A DNA stretch of 64,000 bases, taken from assembly GCF_018835585.1 (NCBI RefSeq), contig NZ_JAHGVE010000009.1, positions 120,991 through 184,990 on the forward strand, in the 5' to 3' direction. The notes under the pieces are model-generated. The model was not told the DNA's origin. It ran no database searches and was given only the letters and a program-made list of their open reading frames with translations. A program made the position numbers and the translations under genes. Source of the DNA: Pelorhabdus rhamnosifermentans (GTDB lineage Bacteria > Bacillota > Negativicutes > UMGS1260). This document shows positions 43,386 to 52,900 of this stretch, piece by piece (the first letter of the stretch is position 1; each line of letters begins with the position of its first letter).

Positions 43386-43458
43386 GAAACGGTACAGAAA
43401 TCGTATTGCAGGCGCTCCAACATTCTACTTGACTTTCGCTTATAGTAATATGATTTCT
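43386..43458. repeat. Short intergenic repeat, copy B
   Basis: This 73-bp stretch matches copy A at 2323-2394 at about 62 positions (shared GAAACGGTACAG, CAGGCG, TTCTACTT, GCTTATAGTAA, GATTTCT). It lies after the rplT terminator and before the next gene, like copy A. No coding potential. Confidence 0.6.
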
Positions 43459-43509
43459 TGAGCGTATTTAAGATATCACTTCAGCGTTTTTTTAGCAACA
43501 GGAGGAATT

Positions 43510-44328
43510 ATGATGGAATCCATTCAAAGCACGCAAAATCAGTGGGTCAAGCTAGCAGCTTCGCTGAAACAGAAAAAGTATCGCGATGAATCGGGCCTGT
43601 TTTTATTAGAAGGTATTCGTTTAGTAGAAGAGCTTGTTCAATCTAATTGGCAGATGGCTTTTGCTTTTGTGACACCTGAAATGACATCAACAGACAGGGG
43701 ACGAAATTTAATCACTCAGTTGGAAAAAAAAGGTCCTCTTTATCAGATTTCAGTAGCAATGGCGGAAAAAATTTGTGATACAAAAAATCCCCAGGGCGTT
43801 GTGGCTGTGGCCAAGCAGCAACTTGCCGATTTTGACGAAGTACTACCTTCTGTTCAGTTGGATAATGAGAAAAGAAAACCATTGCTGTTGCTTGCCGACG
43901 GTATTCAGGACCCTGGCAATCTAGGTACGTTGCTTAGAACAGCTGATGCCGCAGGGTGCCATGCTGTAATTCTTATCGACGCTGTTGATGTATTTAACCC
44001 CAAAGTCGTTCGTGGCTCTATGGGCTCTTTATTTCATTTGCCTATTATTGTTGCTAGTGAGGCGCTTTCCTTGGCTTGGTTAGAAGAACATCAGATTTCT
44101 TTGTATGGAACCTCTCTTGAAGAGTCTGTTTTATATTATGATGTGGACTTACGGCAAAGTGTTTGTATTATTTTTGGTAATGAAGGCCAAGGTGTAAGGG
44201 AAGAACTTTTACAACGTTGTAAGCAAAATATTCATATTCCATTATTAGGTAAGGCCGAATCGCTTAATGTGTCGAGTGCGGTAGCTGTTGTCTTGTACGA
44301 AGCTGTAAGACAACGTTATCAGGCTTGA
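43510..44328 (+). CDS. 23S rRNA/tRNA 2'-O-methyltransferase, SpoU (TrmH) family
   Basis: Encodes 272 residues. An N-terminal substrate-binding domain (LEGIRLVEEL) precedes the SPOUT knot with ADGIQDPGNLGTLLRTADAAG, FNPKVVRGSMGSLFHLP, IIFGNEGQGV and SLNVSSAVAVVLYE. It methylates a ribose in rRNA using SAM; the target nucleotide cannot be told. Position upstream of pheST matches ysgA of Bacillus. GGAGGAATT precedes the ATG pair. Confidence 0.9.
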   Translation: MMESIQSTQNQWVKLAASLKQKKYRDESGLFLLEGIRLVEELVQSNWQMAFAFVTPEMTSTDRGRNLITQLEKKGPLYQISVAMAEKICDTKNPQGVVAVAKQQLADFDEVLPSVQLDNEKRKPLLLLADGIQDPGNLGTLLRTADAAGCHAVILIDAVDVFNPKVVRGSMGSLFHLPIIVASEALSLAWLEEHQISLYGTSLEESVLYYDVDLRQSVCIIFGNEGQGVREELLQRCKQNIHIPLLGKAESLNVSSAVAVVLYEAVRQRYQA

Positions 44329-44353
44329 ATTCTTGTGATTCCTATGCTATAAT
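44325..44353 (+). promoter_or_regulatory. Promoter ahead of the yqzL-like gene and pheS leader
   Basis: TTGAAT (44325-44330), 17-base spacer, TATAAT (44348-44353). The -35 overlaps the stop of the methyltransferase gene. Confidence 0.8.
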
Positions 44354-44403
44354 AATCTCAAATAACTGATATTTCCTAAAGTCAACAGGAAAGGTGTGGT
44401 CTA

Positions 44404-44496
44404 ATGGTGATCCCCGCCGAGGTCTTTTGGAAGGTATTTAAAGAAACCGGTTCAGTTGTGGCTTATTTAATGTATAGGAAGTTAAGACTTCAATAA
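44404..44496 (+). CDS. YqzL-like mini-protein
   Basis: Encodes 30 residues from ATG 44404 (AAAGGTGTGG upstream): begins MVIPAEVFWKVFKETGSVVA and ends YLMYRKLRLQ. The WKVF-x-TGS-x-x-AYL pattern is that of the YqzL family of very small proteins in spore formers, whose function is unknown. It lies between a sigmaA promoter and the pheS T-box, so it may share the transcript with pheST or be read through to it. Confidence 0.7.
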   Translation: MVIPAEVFWKVFKETGSVVAYLMYRKLRLQ

Positions 44497-44504
44497 TAAT
44501 TGTT

Positions 44505-44737
44505 GTGATGATGAAGAGAGTAAGACAGTTAAGATTGTACAGGGATGTTGCCGTCATGGACTGAAAACGGTGCTTAATGCTTGTTGTCTGAAATTCACTT
44601 TGGAGCATTTTGGCTGAAAAAATTTTGTGTAGGCCAAACGCATTTTCAGCGTTAGCGGAAACCAAGACAGTAATTTGGGTGGTACCGCGGAAGCTAGACT
44701 TTCGCCCCTTGATGGGGTTGAAAGTCTTTTTATTTTG
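44505..44737 (+). promoter_or_regulatory. T-box leader of pheST (specifier TTC, Phe)
   Basis: Stem I has GAAGAGAGTAAG, the specifier loop TCTGAAATTCACTTTGGAGC with TTC at 44594-44596 (a Phe codon), and the T-box TTGGGTGGTACCGCGG at 44675-44690. The terminator AGACTTTCGCCCC with GGGGTTGAAAGTCT and five T follows (44697-44735). The 5' boundary is uncertain because no promoter of its own is obvious. Confidence 0.93.
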
Positions 44738-44752
44738 TTAAGGAGGGTGTCT

Positions 44753-45775
44753 ATGGAACAGCAATTAAGACAGCTTAGTAAAGATGCACAAACTGAGATT
44801 AGTCAAGCAACGTGTGTAGAAAATTTGCAGGAAGTGCGTGTTAAGTACTTAGGTAAAAAAGGTAGTTTAACAGTCCTACTGCGTGGTTTAGGCAATTTGA
44901 GTAAGGAAATGCGGCCTAAAATGGGGCAAGTCGTCAATGAAATTCGGTCGGAGCTAGAAGGTGCATTGAATGAGAAAACAAGTGAACTGAAAGCGAGCGA
45001 GTTAAAGAATCGCTTAGCTAAGGAGAAAATTGATATTTCTTTGCCAGGACGTAAGGTTCCAAGCGGTCACTTGCATCCCTTGTCACTGACGCTTAACCGA
45101 ATTAAAGATATTTTTATGAAACTGGGTTTTCAGGTTGCGGAAGGTCCGGAAGTGGAGCAAGATTATTATAATTTTGAAATGCTCAATTTCCCGAAAGATC
45201 ATCCTGCTCGTGATATGCAGGATTCCTTTTACATTACGGAAAATATTTTGCTTCGTACCCATACGTCTCCTGTTCAGGCACGGACATTGCAGGCTCATGA
45301 ACCCAATTCGCCTGTTCGGATTATTGCTCCAGGCAAGGTTTATCGCAGTGATTATGATGCAACGCATTCTCCCATGTTTCAACAAGTTGAGGGACTTGTT
45401 GTTGATAAGGGCATTCGCTTTTCTGATCTGAAGGGTACACTGGAATTATTCCTTCATGAAATTTTTGGCAGTAGCGTTGCTGTGCGCTTTCGTCCGAGCT
45501 TTTTCCCCTTTACGGAGCCAAGTGCTGAAGTAGATATTTCTTGTGTTATGTGTGGGGGAAAAGGCTGTCGTGTTTGTTCCGGAACAGGCTGGCTGGAAAT
45601 CTTAGGTTCAGGTATGGTTCATCCCAATGTTTTAACATTGAATAATTATGATCCCCAGGCTGTAAGTGGTTTTGCTTTTGGTATGGGTGTAGAACGGATT
45701 GCTATGCTAAGTTATGGCATTGATGATATGCGACTGTTTTTTGAAAATGATGTGCGGTTTTTGCAACAATATTGA
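44753..45775 (+). CDS. pheS: Phenylalanyl-tRNA synthetase alpha subunit
   Basis: Encodes 340 residues from ATG 44753 (AAGGAGGGTG upstream); a longer frame from 44675 would lie inside the T-box terminator. The N-terminal coiled coil is followed by the class II core: [41 protein letters not shown] and [11 protein letters not shown]. It forms the catalytic alpha subunit of the alpha2beta2 enzyme with PheT. Confidence 0.97.
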   Translation: MEQQLRQLSKDAQTEISQATCVENLQEVRVKYLGKKGSLTVLLRGLGNLSKEMRPKMGQVVNEIRSELEGALNEKTSELKASELKNRLAKEKIDISLPGRKVPSGHLHPLSLTLNRIKDIFMKLGFQVAEGPEVEQDYYNFEMLNFPKDHPARDMQDSFYITENILLRTHTSPVQARTLQAHEPNSPVRIIAPGKVYRSDYDATHSPMFQQVEGLVVDKGIRFSDLKGTLELFLHEIFGSSVAVRFRPSFFPFTEPSAEVDISCVMCGGKGCRVCSGTGWLEILGSGMVHPNVLTLNNYDPQAVSGFAFGMGVERIAMLSYGIDDMRLFFENDVRFLQQY

Positions 45776-45798
45776 GATGGATATAAAGGAGGATTTCT

Positions 45799-48231
45799 AT
45801 GCAGGCCTCGATTGAGTGGTTAAAAGAATATGTTGATTTTCAGGCTGATCCGGATATATTGGGAGAAAGTTTAACAATGGCAGGTATTCCTGTTGAACAT
45901 GTGACCCATTTAGGTCAAAATTTGGAACATGTTGTGACAGGAAAGGTTAAGGAAATTTATCCTCATAGTCATGCGGATAAGCTAAATGTCTGTAAAATTG
46001 ATGTGGGTAGTGAAGTACTGACAATTGTTACTGGGGCAAAAAATGTAACAGCAGGAGCTGTTGTTCCTGTTGCTCTTGTGGGTGCGCTTTTGCCGAATGG
46101 CATGAAAATTGAAGAAGCCGATTTGAGAGGAATGACTTCTTACGGCATGCTGTGCTCAGCAAAGGAATTGGCTTTGGATGATAAAACCTTATTGCCAGAG
46201 GAGAAGAACGGTATTTATTTGCTGCCGTCTGATACGCCCATTGGCGAAGATATTCATCATGTTCTGGGATTAGATGATGTTATTTTAGAATTTGAATTGA
46301 CCCCTAATCGTGCCGATTGTTTTAGTATGATCGGTGTGGCACGGGAAGTGGCTGTTTTGACAGATGGGATACTCAAAAAACCGATGCTGAATGTTCATGA
46401 GACAAGTGAAATTAAGGTATCGAGCATGATCACTGTCAATATTACGGATCCCGAGATATGTCCTCGCTATGCAGTAAGGGTGCTGACGGATGTAAAAGTA
46501 GGTCCGTCCCCTGCCTGGCTCAAGCGCCGGCTGAGATCAGCGGGCATTCGTTCAATTAATAATGTTGTTGATGTAACGAATTTTGTCATGCTTGAACAGG
46601 GGCAGCCCATGCATGCCTATGATCATGCCATGCTATCAAGAAATGAACTGAATGTTCGACTGGCCCAAGCGGGTGAAAAGGTAACGACGTTAGATGATGT
46701 AAAACGTGAACTGACGGATGAAATGATTGTCATTGCCGATGCCGGCGGCGTCGTAGGTGTTGCGGGTGTAATGGGTGGATTATGCAGTGAAGTGACAAAA
46801 AACAGCAAGACTGTTGTTCTTGAGGCTGCGGCGTTTAATAGTGCCCGTATTCGGCGGACGGCTCGTAAATTGGGCCTAAGATCTGAAGCTTCCGGCAGAT
46901 TTGAACGAGGCGTTGATGTTAGTCGCGTCACAGGGGCTTTGGATCGAGCAGCTCAACTATTAGAAGAGATGGGAGCTTGCAAAGTTTGTACAGGTATTGT
47001 GGATGCTTATCCAAATGTTGTGCTGCCACGGCAGTTTTCGTTTACAGCTCAGCAAGTGAATAATTATTTAGGTACCAATTTCTCCGCTTGTGATATGGCT
47101 GTTATTCTTAAAAAACTTGATTTTGATATCGAAGAATCGGCAGGTACGGAGCTGTTCAAAGTGACTGTCCCCTCATGGCGCGGTGATGTAACAGGTATGG
47201 CTGATATTGCCGAAGAAGTGGCCCGCTTAAAAGGGTACGATCAGATTCCGGCGACCACTCCTTCAGGAGTTATCGTTTCAGGGGGCCAAAGTACTGAAAA
47301 TAAAATTTGTGATCAATTAAAGAGGACCCTTTGTTCAGCGGGATTTTGTGAAGTTATTACATATAGCTTTATTCATCCCAGTGTTTTTGACAAATTACTT
47401 GTGCCGAAAGAGGATGTTTTACGGCAGACGGTGCCGCTTTTAAATCCCATTGTTGAGGAATTTTCGGATCTTCGGACGACCTTGCTTCCAGGCATACTAG
47501 AAACAGTGAATCGCAACCTATCGCGGAAAAATAATGATCTGAAAATTTTTGAATTGAGTACGGTTTTTTCTCCTAATGAAGGCGTTGATGTTTTGCCTGA
47601 TGAGTCGCTTCATTTGTGTGGTGCTTTAGTGGGGAAACGAGCTGAAACGAGTTGGAATCAAGGCAAGGAAGAAAGTGATTTTTATGATGCAAAAGGCGCT
47701 GTTGAACAGGTTTTTGCTGATCTGGGTATCAGTGATGTTACTTTTGTTCAAGAAGCAACCAATTCTATGCATCCAGGAAAATGTGCGGTTATTCAGTGTG
47801 ATGGACAGATCATCGGTGTTGTCGGTGAAGTTCATCCCCAGGTTATCAGTGCTTTTGATATTACGCACAAAGTCTATGTCTTTGACTTAGCAGTGAATGC
47901 GCTTATTTCAGCGGCTCAGCGAGTTCGGCGTTATCAGCCTCTCCCGAAGTTTCCGGCGATTGTTCGTGATTTGGCGCTTGTGTTGCCTCAAGAGACGCCC
48001 GCACAAACAGTAACGGAGTTTATTGCTAAGACAGGTGGACCTCTTTTGACTGATATTCGTCTGTTTGATGTTTATACAGGCGAGCAAGTGGAGGCGGGTT
48101 ACAAGAGTCTGGCTTTTTCCCTCGTTTATCGCAGTGCGGAACGGACTTTGACAGATAATGAAGTGGAACCCCTTTATAAGGCACTTGTCGATGCGGTGAA
48201 TGTTGCCATGAGTGCGAAAATAAGAGAATAG
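45799..48231 (+). CDS. pheT: Phenylalanyl-tRNA synthetase beta subunit
   Basis: Encodes 810 residues. The order is the EMAP-like tRNA-binding domain (VVTGKVKEIYPHSHADKLNVC), B3/B4 editing domain, B5 domain, core and C-terminal FDX-ACB anticodon-binding domain (KFPAIVRDLALVL). AAAGGAGG precedes the ATG, 23 bases after pheS. It ends in a terminator. Confidence 0.97.
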   Translation: MQASIEWLKEYVDFQADPDILGESLTMAGIPVEHVTHLGQNLEHVVTGKVKEIYPHSHADKLNVCKIDVGSEVLTIVTGAKNVTAGAVVPVALVGALLPNGMKIEEADLRGMTSYGMLCSAKELALDDKTLLPEEKNGIYLLPSDTPIGEDIHHVLGLDDVILEFELTPNRADCFSMIGVAREVAVLTDGILKKPMLNVHETSEIKVSSMITVNITDPEICPRYAVRVLTDVKVGPSPAWLKRRLRSAGIRSINNVVDVTNFVMLEQGQPMHAYDHAMLSRNELNVRLAQAGEKVTTLDDVKRELTDEMIVIADAGGVVGVAGVMGGLCSEVTKNSKTVVLEAAAFNSARIRRTARKLGLRSEASGRFERGVDVSRVTGALDRAAQLLEEMGACKVCTGIVDAYPNVVLPRQFSFTAQQVNNYLGTNFSACDMAVILKKLDFDIEESAGTELFKVTVPSWRGDVTGMADIAEEVARLKGYDQIPATTPSGVIVSGGQSTENKICDQLKRTLCSAGFCEVITYSFIHPSVFDKLLVPKEDVLRQTVPLLNPIVEEFSDLRTTLLPGILETVNRNLSRKNNDLKIFELSTVFSPNEGVDVLPDESLHLCGALVGKRAETSWNQGKEESDFYDAKGAVEQVFADLGISDVTFVQEATNSMHPGKCAVIQCDGQIIGVVGEVHPQVISAFDITHKVYVFDLAVNALISAAQRVRRYQPLPKFPAIVRDLALVLPQETPAQTVTEFIAKTGGPLLTDIRLFDVYTGEQVEAGYKSLAFSLVYRSAERTLTDNEVEPLYKALVDAVNVAMSAKIRE

Positions 48232-48275
48232 TGTTTCTATATTTTAAAATAGAATAGTTAGTAATGATAAGGAAC

Positions 48276-48310
48276 AGGAGAAGGCTGCGGCTATTCTCCT
48301 ATTCTTTTTT
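48276..48310 (+). terminator. Terminator after pheT
   Basis: AGGAGAA, loop, TTCTCCT followed by ATTCTTTTTT. The rest of the gap to zapA (48311-48467) shows an AT-rich stretch with a TATAAT at about 48447 but no clear -35. Confidence 0.75.
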
Positions 48311-48467
48311 AGATGGGTACATTTTTACCAAAGAATTTGTTTCAAATTGCTACAAATTTTTTGGGGCTTTTTTCATCTTTTATTGTAAGGCAGGAAAAAA
48401 GTTTCATTCAGTCGAATCATTTTACTATTGTTATATTTAATCATGTTATAATTGTAAAGGTGAGAAA

Positions 48468-48722
48468 ATGGATGCAAAAAACTGTAAGAGTTCAGTAAAT
48501 CTGTTGGGGCAAACTTATCATATTAAGGGAGATATTGATCCAGGACGTCTCGAACTTGTGGCTGCTATGCTTGACAAGCGGATGAAGGATGTTGCTCAGA
48601 AAAACTTTCGCTTTTCTCCAGAAATGGTTGCCATTATTACAGCTCTGAATCTTGCTGATGAATTTATACGGCTACAGGAAGATTATCAACAACTGATGAA
48701 AATGATAAAAGAAGATCATTAA
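48468..48722 (+). CDS. zapA: Cell division protein ZapA
   Basis: Encodes 84 residues (AAGGTGA five bases before ATG). It binds and bundles FtsZ filaments at mid-cell. The N-terminal NLLGQTYHIKG strand region and the C-terminal helix (MVAIITALNLADEFIRLQ) are typical. Position after pheT is also found in Bacillus. Confidence 0.92.
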   Translation: MDAKNCKSSVNLLGQTYHIKGDIDPGRLELVAAMLDKRMKDVAQKNFRFSPEMVAIITALNLADEFIRLQEDYQQLMKMIKEDH

Positions 48723-48772
48723 GTATAGGGTGTTCTCTGTTCGCTCATAATAGAGTTGACAGGGGGGATATC

Positions 48773-49435
48773 ATGTTTTTTTATGATGAATTTGGTATTT
48801 ATGTCATCAGAATTGTTATCTTATTTACAGCATCACTCATGGTTGTACGGTTTATGGGTAATCGTGCTGTGGGACAATTGTCTCCCTTTGATTTTGTTAT
48901 TATGGTTGGTATTGGTGATTTGCTTATTACCATTTCCATGGAATCTGGGAAAAATCTATTGTCAGGTGCTGAGGCACTTGTCACACTCTTAGCATTGCAG
49001 CAATTATTATCTCACTTGGCGCTGAAAAATAAAGTATTACGTAAATGGTTTGAAGGGACGCCTGTTACACTTATTCAAGATGGCAAGATTTTGAGGGAAA
49101 ATTTTACTAAAACACAATTTAATTATGATGACTTGCGGCAGGAGTTACATAAACTGGGGATGGATATGACCAATTTGCCTCAGATTAGGGTGGCGCGGAT
49201 CGAAAGTTGTGGTGCTTTTAGTCTGATTAAAGAACCTCAATGTGAGCCTGTGACCAAGCAGGATATTGAAAGTTATCTAACAAATATTATGGAAAATCCC
49301 TTCAGTCCAGTGGGTGCTAAGTGGAAGCAGATTGAGCAGCTTGCAAAGGATGTGCCAGTACTGATTGAGCTTATCAAGCAGCAAAGGCCATCTGCTGATG
49401 CCTTGTCTACTAATGAAAAACAGCTACATTCATGA
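48773..49435 (+). CDS. DUF421/YetF-family membrane protein
   Basis: Encodes 220 residues. Three N-terminal membrane helices (about 8-90) carry the family loop GNRAVGQLSPFDFVIMVGIGD. The cytoplasmic DUF421 domain follows, with TPVTLIQDGKILRENF and LRQELHKLG. Related proteins are common in spore formers and some bear germination phenotypes; the function is not defined. An alternative-frame ORF over the same region is a shadow. Confidence 0.85.
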   Translation: MFFYDEFGIYVIRIVILFTASLMVVRFMGNRAVGQLSPFDFVIMVGIGDLLITISMESGKNLLSGAEALVTLLALQQLLSHLALKNKVLRKWFEGTPVTLIQDGKILRENFTKTQFNYDDLRQELHKLGMDMTNLPQIRVARIESCGAFSLIKEPQCEPVTKQDIESYLTNIMENPFSPVGAKWKQIEQLAKDVPVLIELIKQQRPSADALSTNEKQLHS

Positions 49436-49487
49436 GGAAGGGATGCCCCTTCTTCTTTTCATTCCGTGGGTGGACAGAGGAGATAAA

Positions 49488-50399
49488 ATGCATATTTTAT
49501 TAGTATTTATTGATGGATTTGGACTAGGCGAAGCAGATGGTGAGATTAATCCGCTTGTGCGATTTTGTCCGACCTTTTTTCATTCTTTGTTACAGCAGCC
49601 CTTAACGAAAGCTTGCGGACGAATCATAAGTGATGAGGTGTGTCTTGTTCCAACTGATGCTACACTGGGGGTGTCAGGACTGCCGCAAAGTGCGACAGGA
49701 CAAACAGCTTTATTTACAGGCATTAATGCTGCCAAGAAACTGGGTCATCATGTGCAGGCCTTTCCAGGACCACAGCTGGCTAAGATTATTGCCGAGCAGG
49801 GAATTTTAATGCAATTACAGCAGCAAGGTTATGGAGTAACTTCAGCGAATGCCTATTCACCTGATTATTTTGAATTAGTTGCCAAGCGGCGCCGTCGTCA
49901 TTCCGTGACAACACTCACTATTTTAGGCGCGGGTCTTTTTTTACGATCTTTTGCCGAGCTCAAGAAAGGACAGGCTGTTTATCAGGATATTACGAATGAC
50001 ATGCTTTCAGCCTGTCATATCCCCGTTATTTCAGCAAGGCAAGCAGGAATAAACTTGGCGAAAATTGTAAAGAAACATGATTTAACAATGTATGAGTACT
50101 TTCAAACAGATCGCATTGGACATAAACAAAATTGGTTGAAGGCGGAGCAGATAGTACAGGATTTAAATGACCTTCTCTGTGGTTTTTGGCAGGAGGCTCA
50201 CGGTGATTGTATGATGGTCTTAACGAGTGACCATGGGAATTTTGAAGATTTGTCCGTAAAAACGCATACACTCAATGATGTTCCCATACTTATTGTTGGC
50301 CAAGATTGCCAGAAAATAGCCGTACAAATTACGGATTTAACATCTGTTACGCCAGCCATACTTTCTGTAATGCAAGAAGGAGATGAAAGAAATGACTGA
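49488..50399 (+). CDS. Phosphoglyceromutase/alkaline phosphatase-superfamily metalloenzyme
   Basis: Encodes 303 residues from ATG 49488 (AGAGGAGATAA upstream). It opens with LVFIDGFGLGEADGEINPL and has SATGQTALFTGIN, where Ser or Thr would be the phosphorylated nucleophile, and LTSDHGNFEDLS with TH near the C-terminus. These are the metal ligands of the iPGM/alkaline phosphatase fold. At 303 residues it is much shorter than true cofactor-independent phosphoglycerate mutase (about 510), so the substrate is unknown. It overlaps the U32 gene. Confidence 0.75.
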   Translation: MHILLVFIDGFGLGEADGEINPLVRFCPTFFHSLLQQPLTKACGRIISDEVCLVPTDATLGVSGLPQSATGQTALFTGINAAKKLGHHVQAFPGPQLAKIIAEQGILMQLQQQGYGVTSANAYSPDYFELVAKRRRRHSVTTLTILGAGLFLRSFAELKKGQAVYQDITNDMLSACHIPVISARQAGINLAKIVKKHDLTMYEYFQTDRIGHKQNWLKAEQIVQDLNDLLCGFWQEAHGDCMMVLTSDHGNFEDLSVKTHTLNDVPILIVGQDCQKIAVQITDLTSVTPAILSVMQEGDERND

Positions 50400-52890
50400 A
50401 TTATTAGCTCCTGTTGGAAATTGGGAAGCTCTTGTTGCTGCTGTTGAAAGTGGTGCACAAGCTGTCTATTTAGGTGGAAAGGCTTTTGGTGCTCGTCATT
50501 ATGCAGCAAATTTTGATGATAAAGAGCTAAGTGAAGCTGTGCGTTATGCCCATCTTCGCAAGGTGCTCATTTATGTTACGGTGAATATATTAATTGATAC
50601 AGCGGAATTAGAAGAGCTAGCTTCTTATTTACGGCGTCTTTATACTATCGGCGTAGATGCAATCCTTGTGCAGGATATTGCAGTGGCCAAGATTGCCAAA
50701 CAAGTTGTACCTGATTTGCCACTTCATGCCAGCACACAAATGACGATTCATAATTTGGCTGGTGTCAATTATTTGGCTTCACTTGGGTTTTGCCGTGTCG
50801 TGCTTGCCAGAGAAGTGTCACTCGATGACATTCGCACTATTTGTAAACATAGTTCCGTGGAAATCGAAGTATTTATTCACGGTGCTCTTTGTGTTTCTTA
50901 TTCCGGTCAATGTTTGATGAGCAGCCTTATTGGCGGGCGCAGTGGTAATCGTGGGAAATGTGCTCAGCCATGTCGGCTTCCTTATGAACTTGTCGATGGC
51001 AAGGGCAACAACGTGCTTATGGGCAAAGATGCCGGCGAATATTTACTAAGTCCTAAAGATCTAAATACGCTGGAGTTATTGCCGGAGCTCGTCAACGCAG
51101 GTGTAACGTCGTTTAAGATTGAAGGCCGTATGAAGCGACCGGAATATGTCGCTGTTGTTGTTGATTCTTATCGTCGCGCTTTAAATAGTGTGCTTGCTTC
51201 AGGCCAAACGAATGCTGATGATACGGTGCAAAAAGATTTGGCTCAGGTTTTTAATCGTGATTTTACGACGGCCTATTTACAGGGAAAGCAAGGACGGGCT
51301 ATGATGAGTGATCGTCGCCCTAATAATCGTGGCACAAAACTCGGTCGGGTTCTGTCTTACGATCGAACAAATAAACAAGCAACGATTCAGCTTGACGAAG
51401 AATTAGCTATCGGTGATATTGTTGAGGTATGGGTAAAAGTTGGCGGCCGTGTCAATATTACAGTGCATGATCTTATTGTTAATGGTGAGGATGTTCAAAC
51501 AGCGCCAGCGGGTGCAATGGCAACAGTAAATGTTCCATCTCTTGTACGGGCAAGTGACAGGGTATTTAAAACGTTTGATGCTAAATTAATGGCAAGAGCC
51601 AGGTCCTTCTTTAGTCATCAGGAAAGTCTTAAGCGTGTCGGCGTTTATGCTGAAGTGACAGGCAAAATCGGCGAAGCTCTGAGCATTACCTTGACAGATG
51701 AAGACGGTTACGTGGGAACAGCGCAGACGAATTTTATTTGCGAACAAGCGCGTAATCGTCCCTTAACAGAAGCGACGCTTCGTAAACAAGTGGAACGATT
51801 AGGTACGACGGGCTTTTTGCTGCTTGGGCTTGTATGTCATATCGAGGGCGAACTAATGGTTCCTGTCAGTGAAATCAACGAGGCGAGAAGGCAAGCCGTA
51901 GAGGCGTTGGAAGAAGCTAGGCTGAGCCCTTTCCGGCGTCCTGCAGCTTCCCAAGAGCCCATTGCCATTAAATCGTTGTTTTTGCCTTCTTTGCCACTTA
52001 AGCAGAAGAGGCCACAGCTTGTTGTTAATGTGGATCGCCTGGATAAAGTCCGCGCGGCTCTCGAGGCTGGTGCCGATGGGATCTTGCTTGGCGGTGAATG
52101 CTATGGTCATTACAATTTGACGGCTGATGATTATCAAGAAGCCCTGAAGTTGGTTCACAAGGCGGGACGCAGTATTATTTTTAATACACCGCGCCTTGTT
52201 AAGGAGTGGCAAATTCCCGCTCTGTTGGCACAGTTAAAATTATTTAATGATCTTCAGCCTGATGCAGTCGCTATCGGTAATGTGGGTACACTTTATTTGC
52301 TAAAAAAACACACCGATCTTGCTTTTCAAGGCGATTACCCTTTAAATACATTTAATAAAGTTGCTCTGGATTTTTGGACGGAGCAAGGGGCAACTTCGGT
52401 GACGCTGTCGCCTGAACTCAATTTCAGTCAAATTGAGCGGCTAGCTGCCGTCAAATCTGTTCCTATTGAGTGTCTTGTTCATGGCCATATCACTATGATG
52501 GTATCAGAGTATTGTGCCGTTGGTAGTTATCTAGGCGGACTCACAAGCGGCAGAAAATGCAGTCAAGCCTGTCTTAAGGGGCAGTATTATTTAAAAGATC
52601 GGCTGAATACGCGCTTTCCAGTTGTAACAGATCAATACTGCCGCATGCACATTTTAAATGCCAATGAACTCAGTATGATTCCTCATGTGCCGCGCTTTGG
52701 CGAAATTGGTGTCGATCGGTTACGTATTGAAGCTAAGTATATGGATGTGAAAGCTGTGAATAAAATGACGCAGCTTTATCGGCAGCTCATTGACCAAGGG
52801 GATGGGCATCAGGCATTTGCAAGTGGCCAATTCGAATCGCTGGAAGCCGCTAATATTACGCGCGGACACTATTTTAGGGGTGTCTTATAA
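50392..52890 (+). CDS. U32 family protein with DUF3656-like C-terminus (RlhA/TrhP-related)
   Basis: Encodes 832 residues from ATG 50392 (AAGGAGA nine bases upstream; ATG 50383 overlaps it). The N-terminal TIM-barrel has ELLAPVGNWEALVAAVESGA, HASTQMTIHNLAG, VFIHGALCVSYSGQCLMSS and CAQPCRLPYEL. A second half has CLVHGHITMMVSEYC and CSQACLKGQYYLKDR. Members once called collagenases include tRNA or rRNA hydroxylation enzymes (TrhP, RlhA) with Fe-S clusters. An RNA-modification role is likely; the target is unknown. Confidence 0.85.
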   Translation: MTELLAPVGNWEALVAAVESGAQAVYLGGKAFGARHYAANFDDKELSEAVRYAHLRKVLIYVTVNILIDTAELEELASYLRRLYTIGVDAILVQDIAVAKIAKQVVPDLPLHASTQMTIHNLAGVNYLASLGFCRVVLAREVSLDDIRTICKHSSVEIEVFIHGALCVSYSGQCLMSSLIGGRSGNRGKCAQPCRLPYELVDGKGNNVLMGKDAGEYLLSPKDLNTLELLPELVNAGVTSFKIEGRMKRPEYVAVVVDSYRRALNSVLASGQTNADDTVQKDLAQVFNRDFTTAYLQGKQGRAMMSDRRPNNRGTKLGRVLSYDRTNKQATIQLDEELAIGDIVEVWVKVGGRVNITVHDLIVNGEDVQTAPAGAMATVNVPSLVRASDRVFKTFDAKLMARARSFFSHQESLKRVGVYAEVTGKIGEALSITLTDEDGYVGTAQTNFICEQARNRPLTEATLRKQVERLGTTGFLLLGLVCHIEGELMVPVSEINEARRQAVEALEEARLSPFRRPAASQEPIAIKSLFLPSLPLKQKRPQLVVNVDRLDKVRAALEAGADGILLGGECYGHYNLTADDYQEALKLVHKAGRSIIFNTPRLVKEWQIPALLAQLKLFNDLQPDAVAIGNVGTLYLLKKHTDLAFQGDYPLNTFNKVALDFWTEQGATSVTLSPELNFSQIERLAAVKSVPIECLVHGHITMMVSEYCAVGSYLGGLTSGRKCSQACLKGQYYLKDRLNTRFPVVTDQYCRMHILNANELSMIPHVPRFGEIGVDRLRIEAKYMDVKAVNKMTQLYRQLIDQGDGHQAFASGQFESLEAANITRGHYFRGVL

Positions 52891-52900
52891 GGAGTAATTG

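Noticed and set aside
44675..44752. Longer pheS frame beginning inside the T-box
   Set aside because: The extension translates the T-box and terminator; the real start at 44753 has an ideal AAGGAGGGTG.
48313..48498. 61-codon frame upstream of zapA
   Set aside because: No ribosome site, it overlaps zapA in another frame and begins at the pheT terminator tail.
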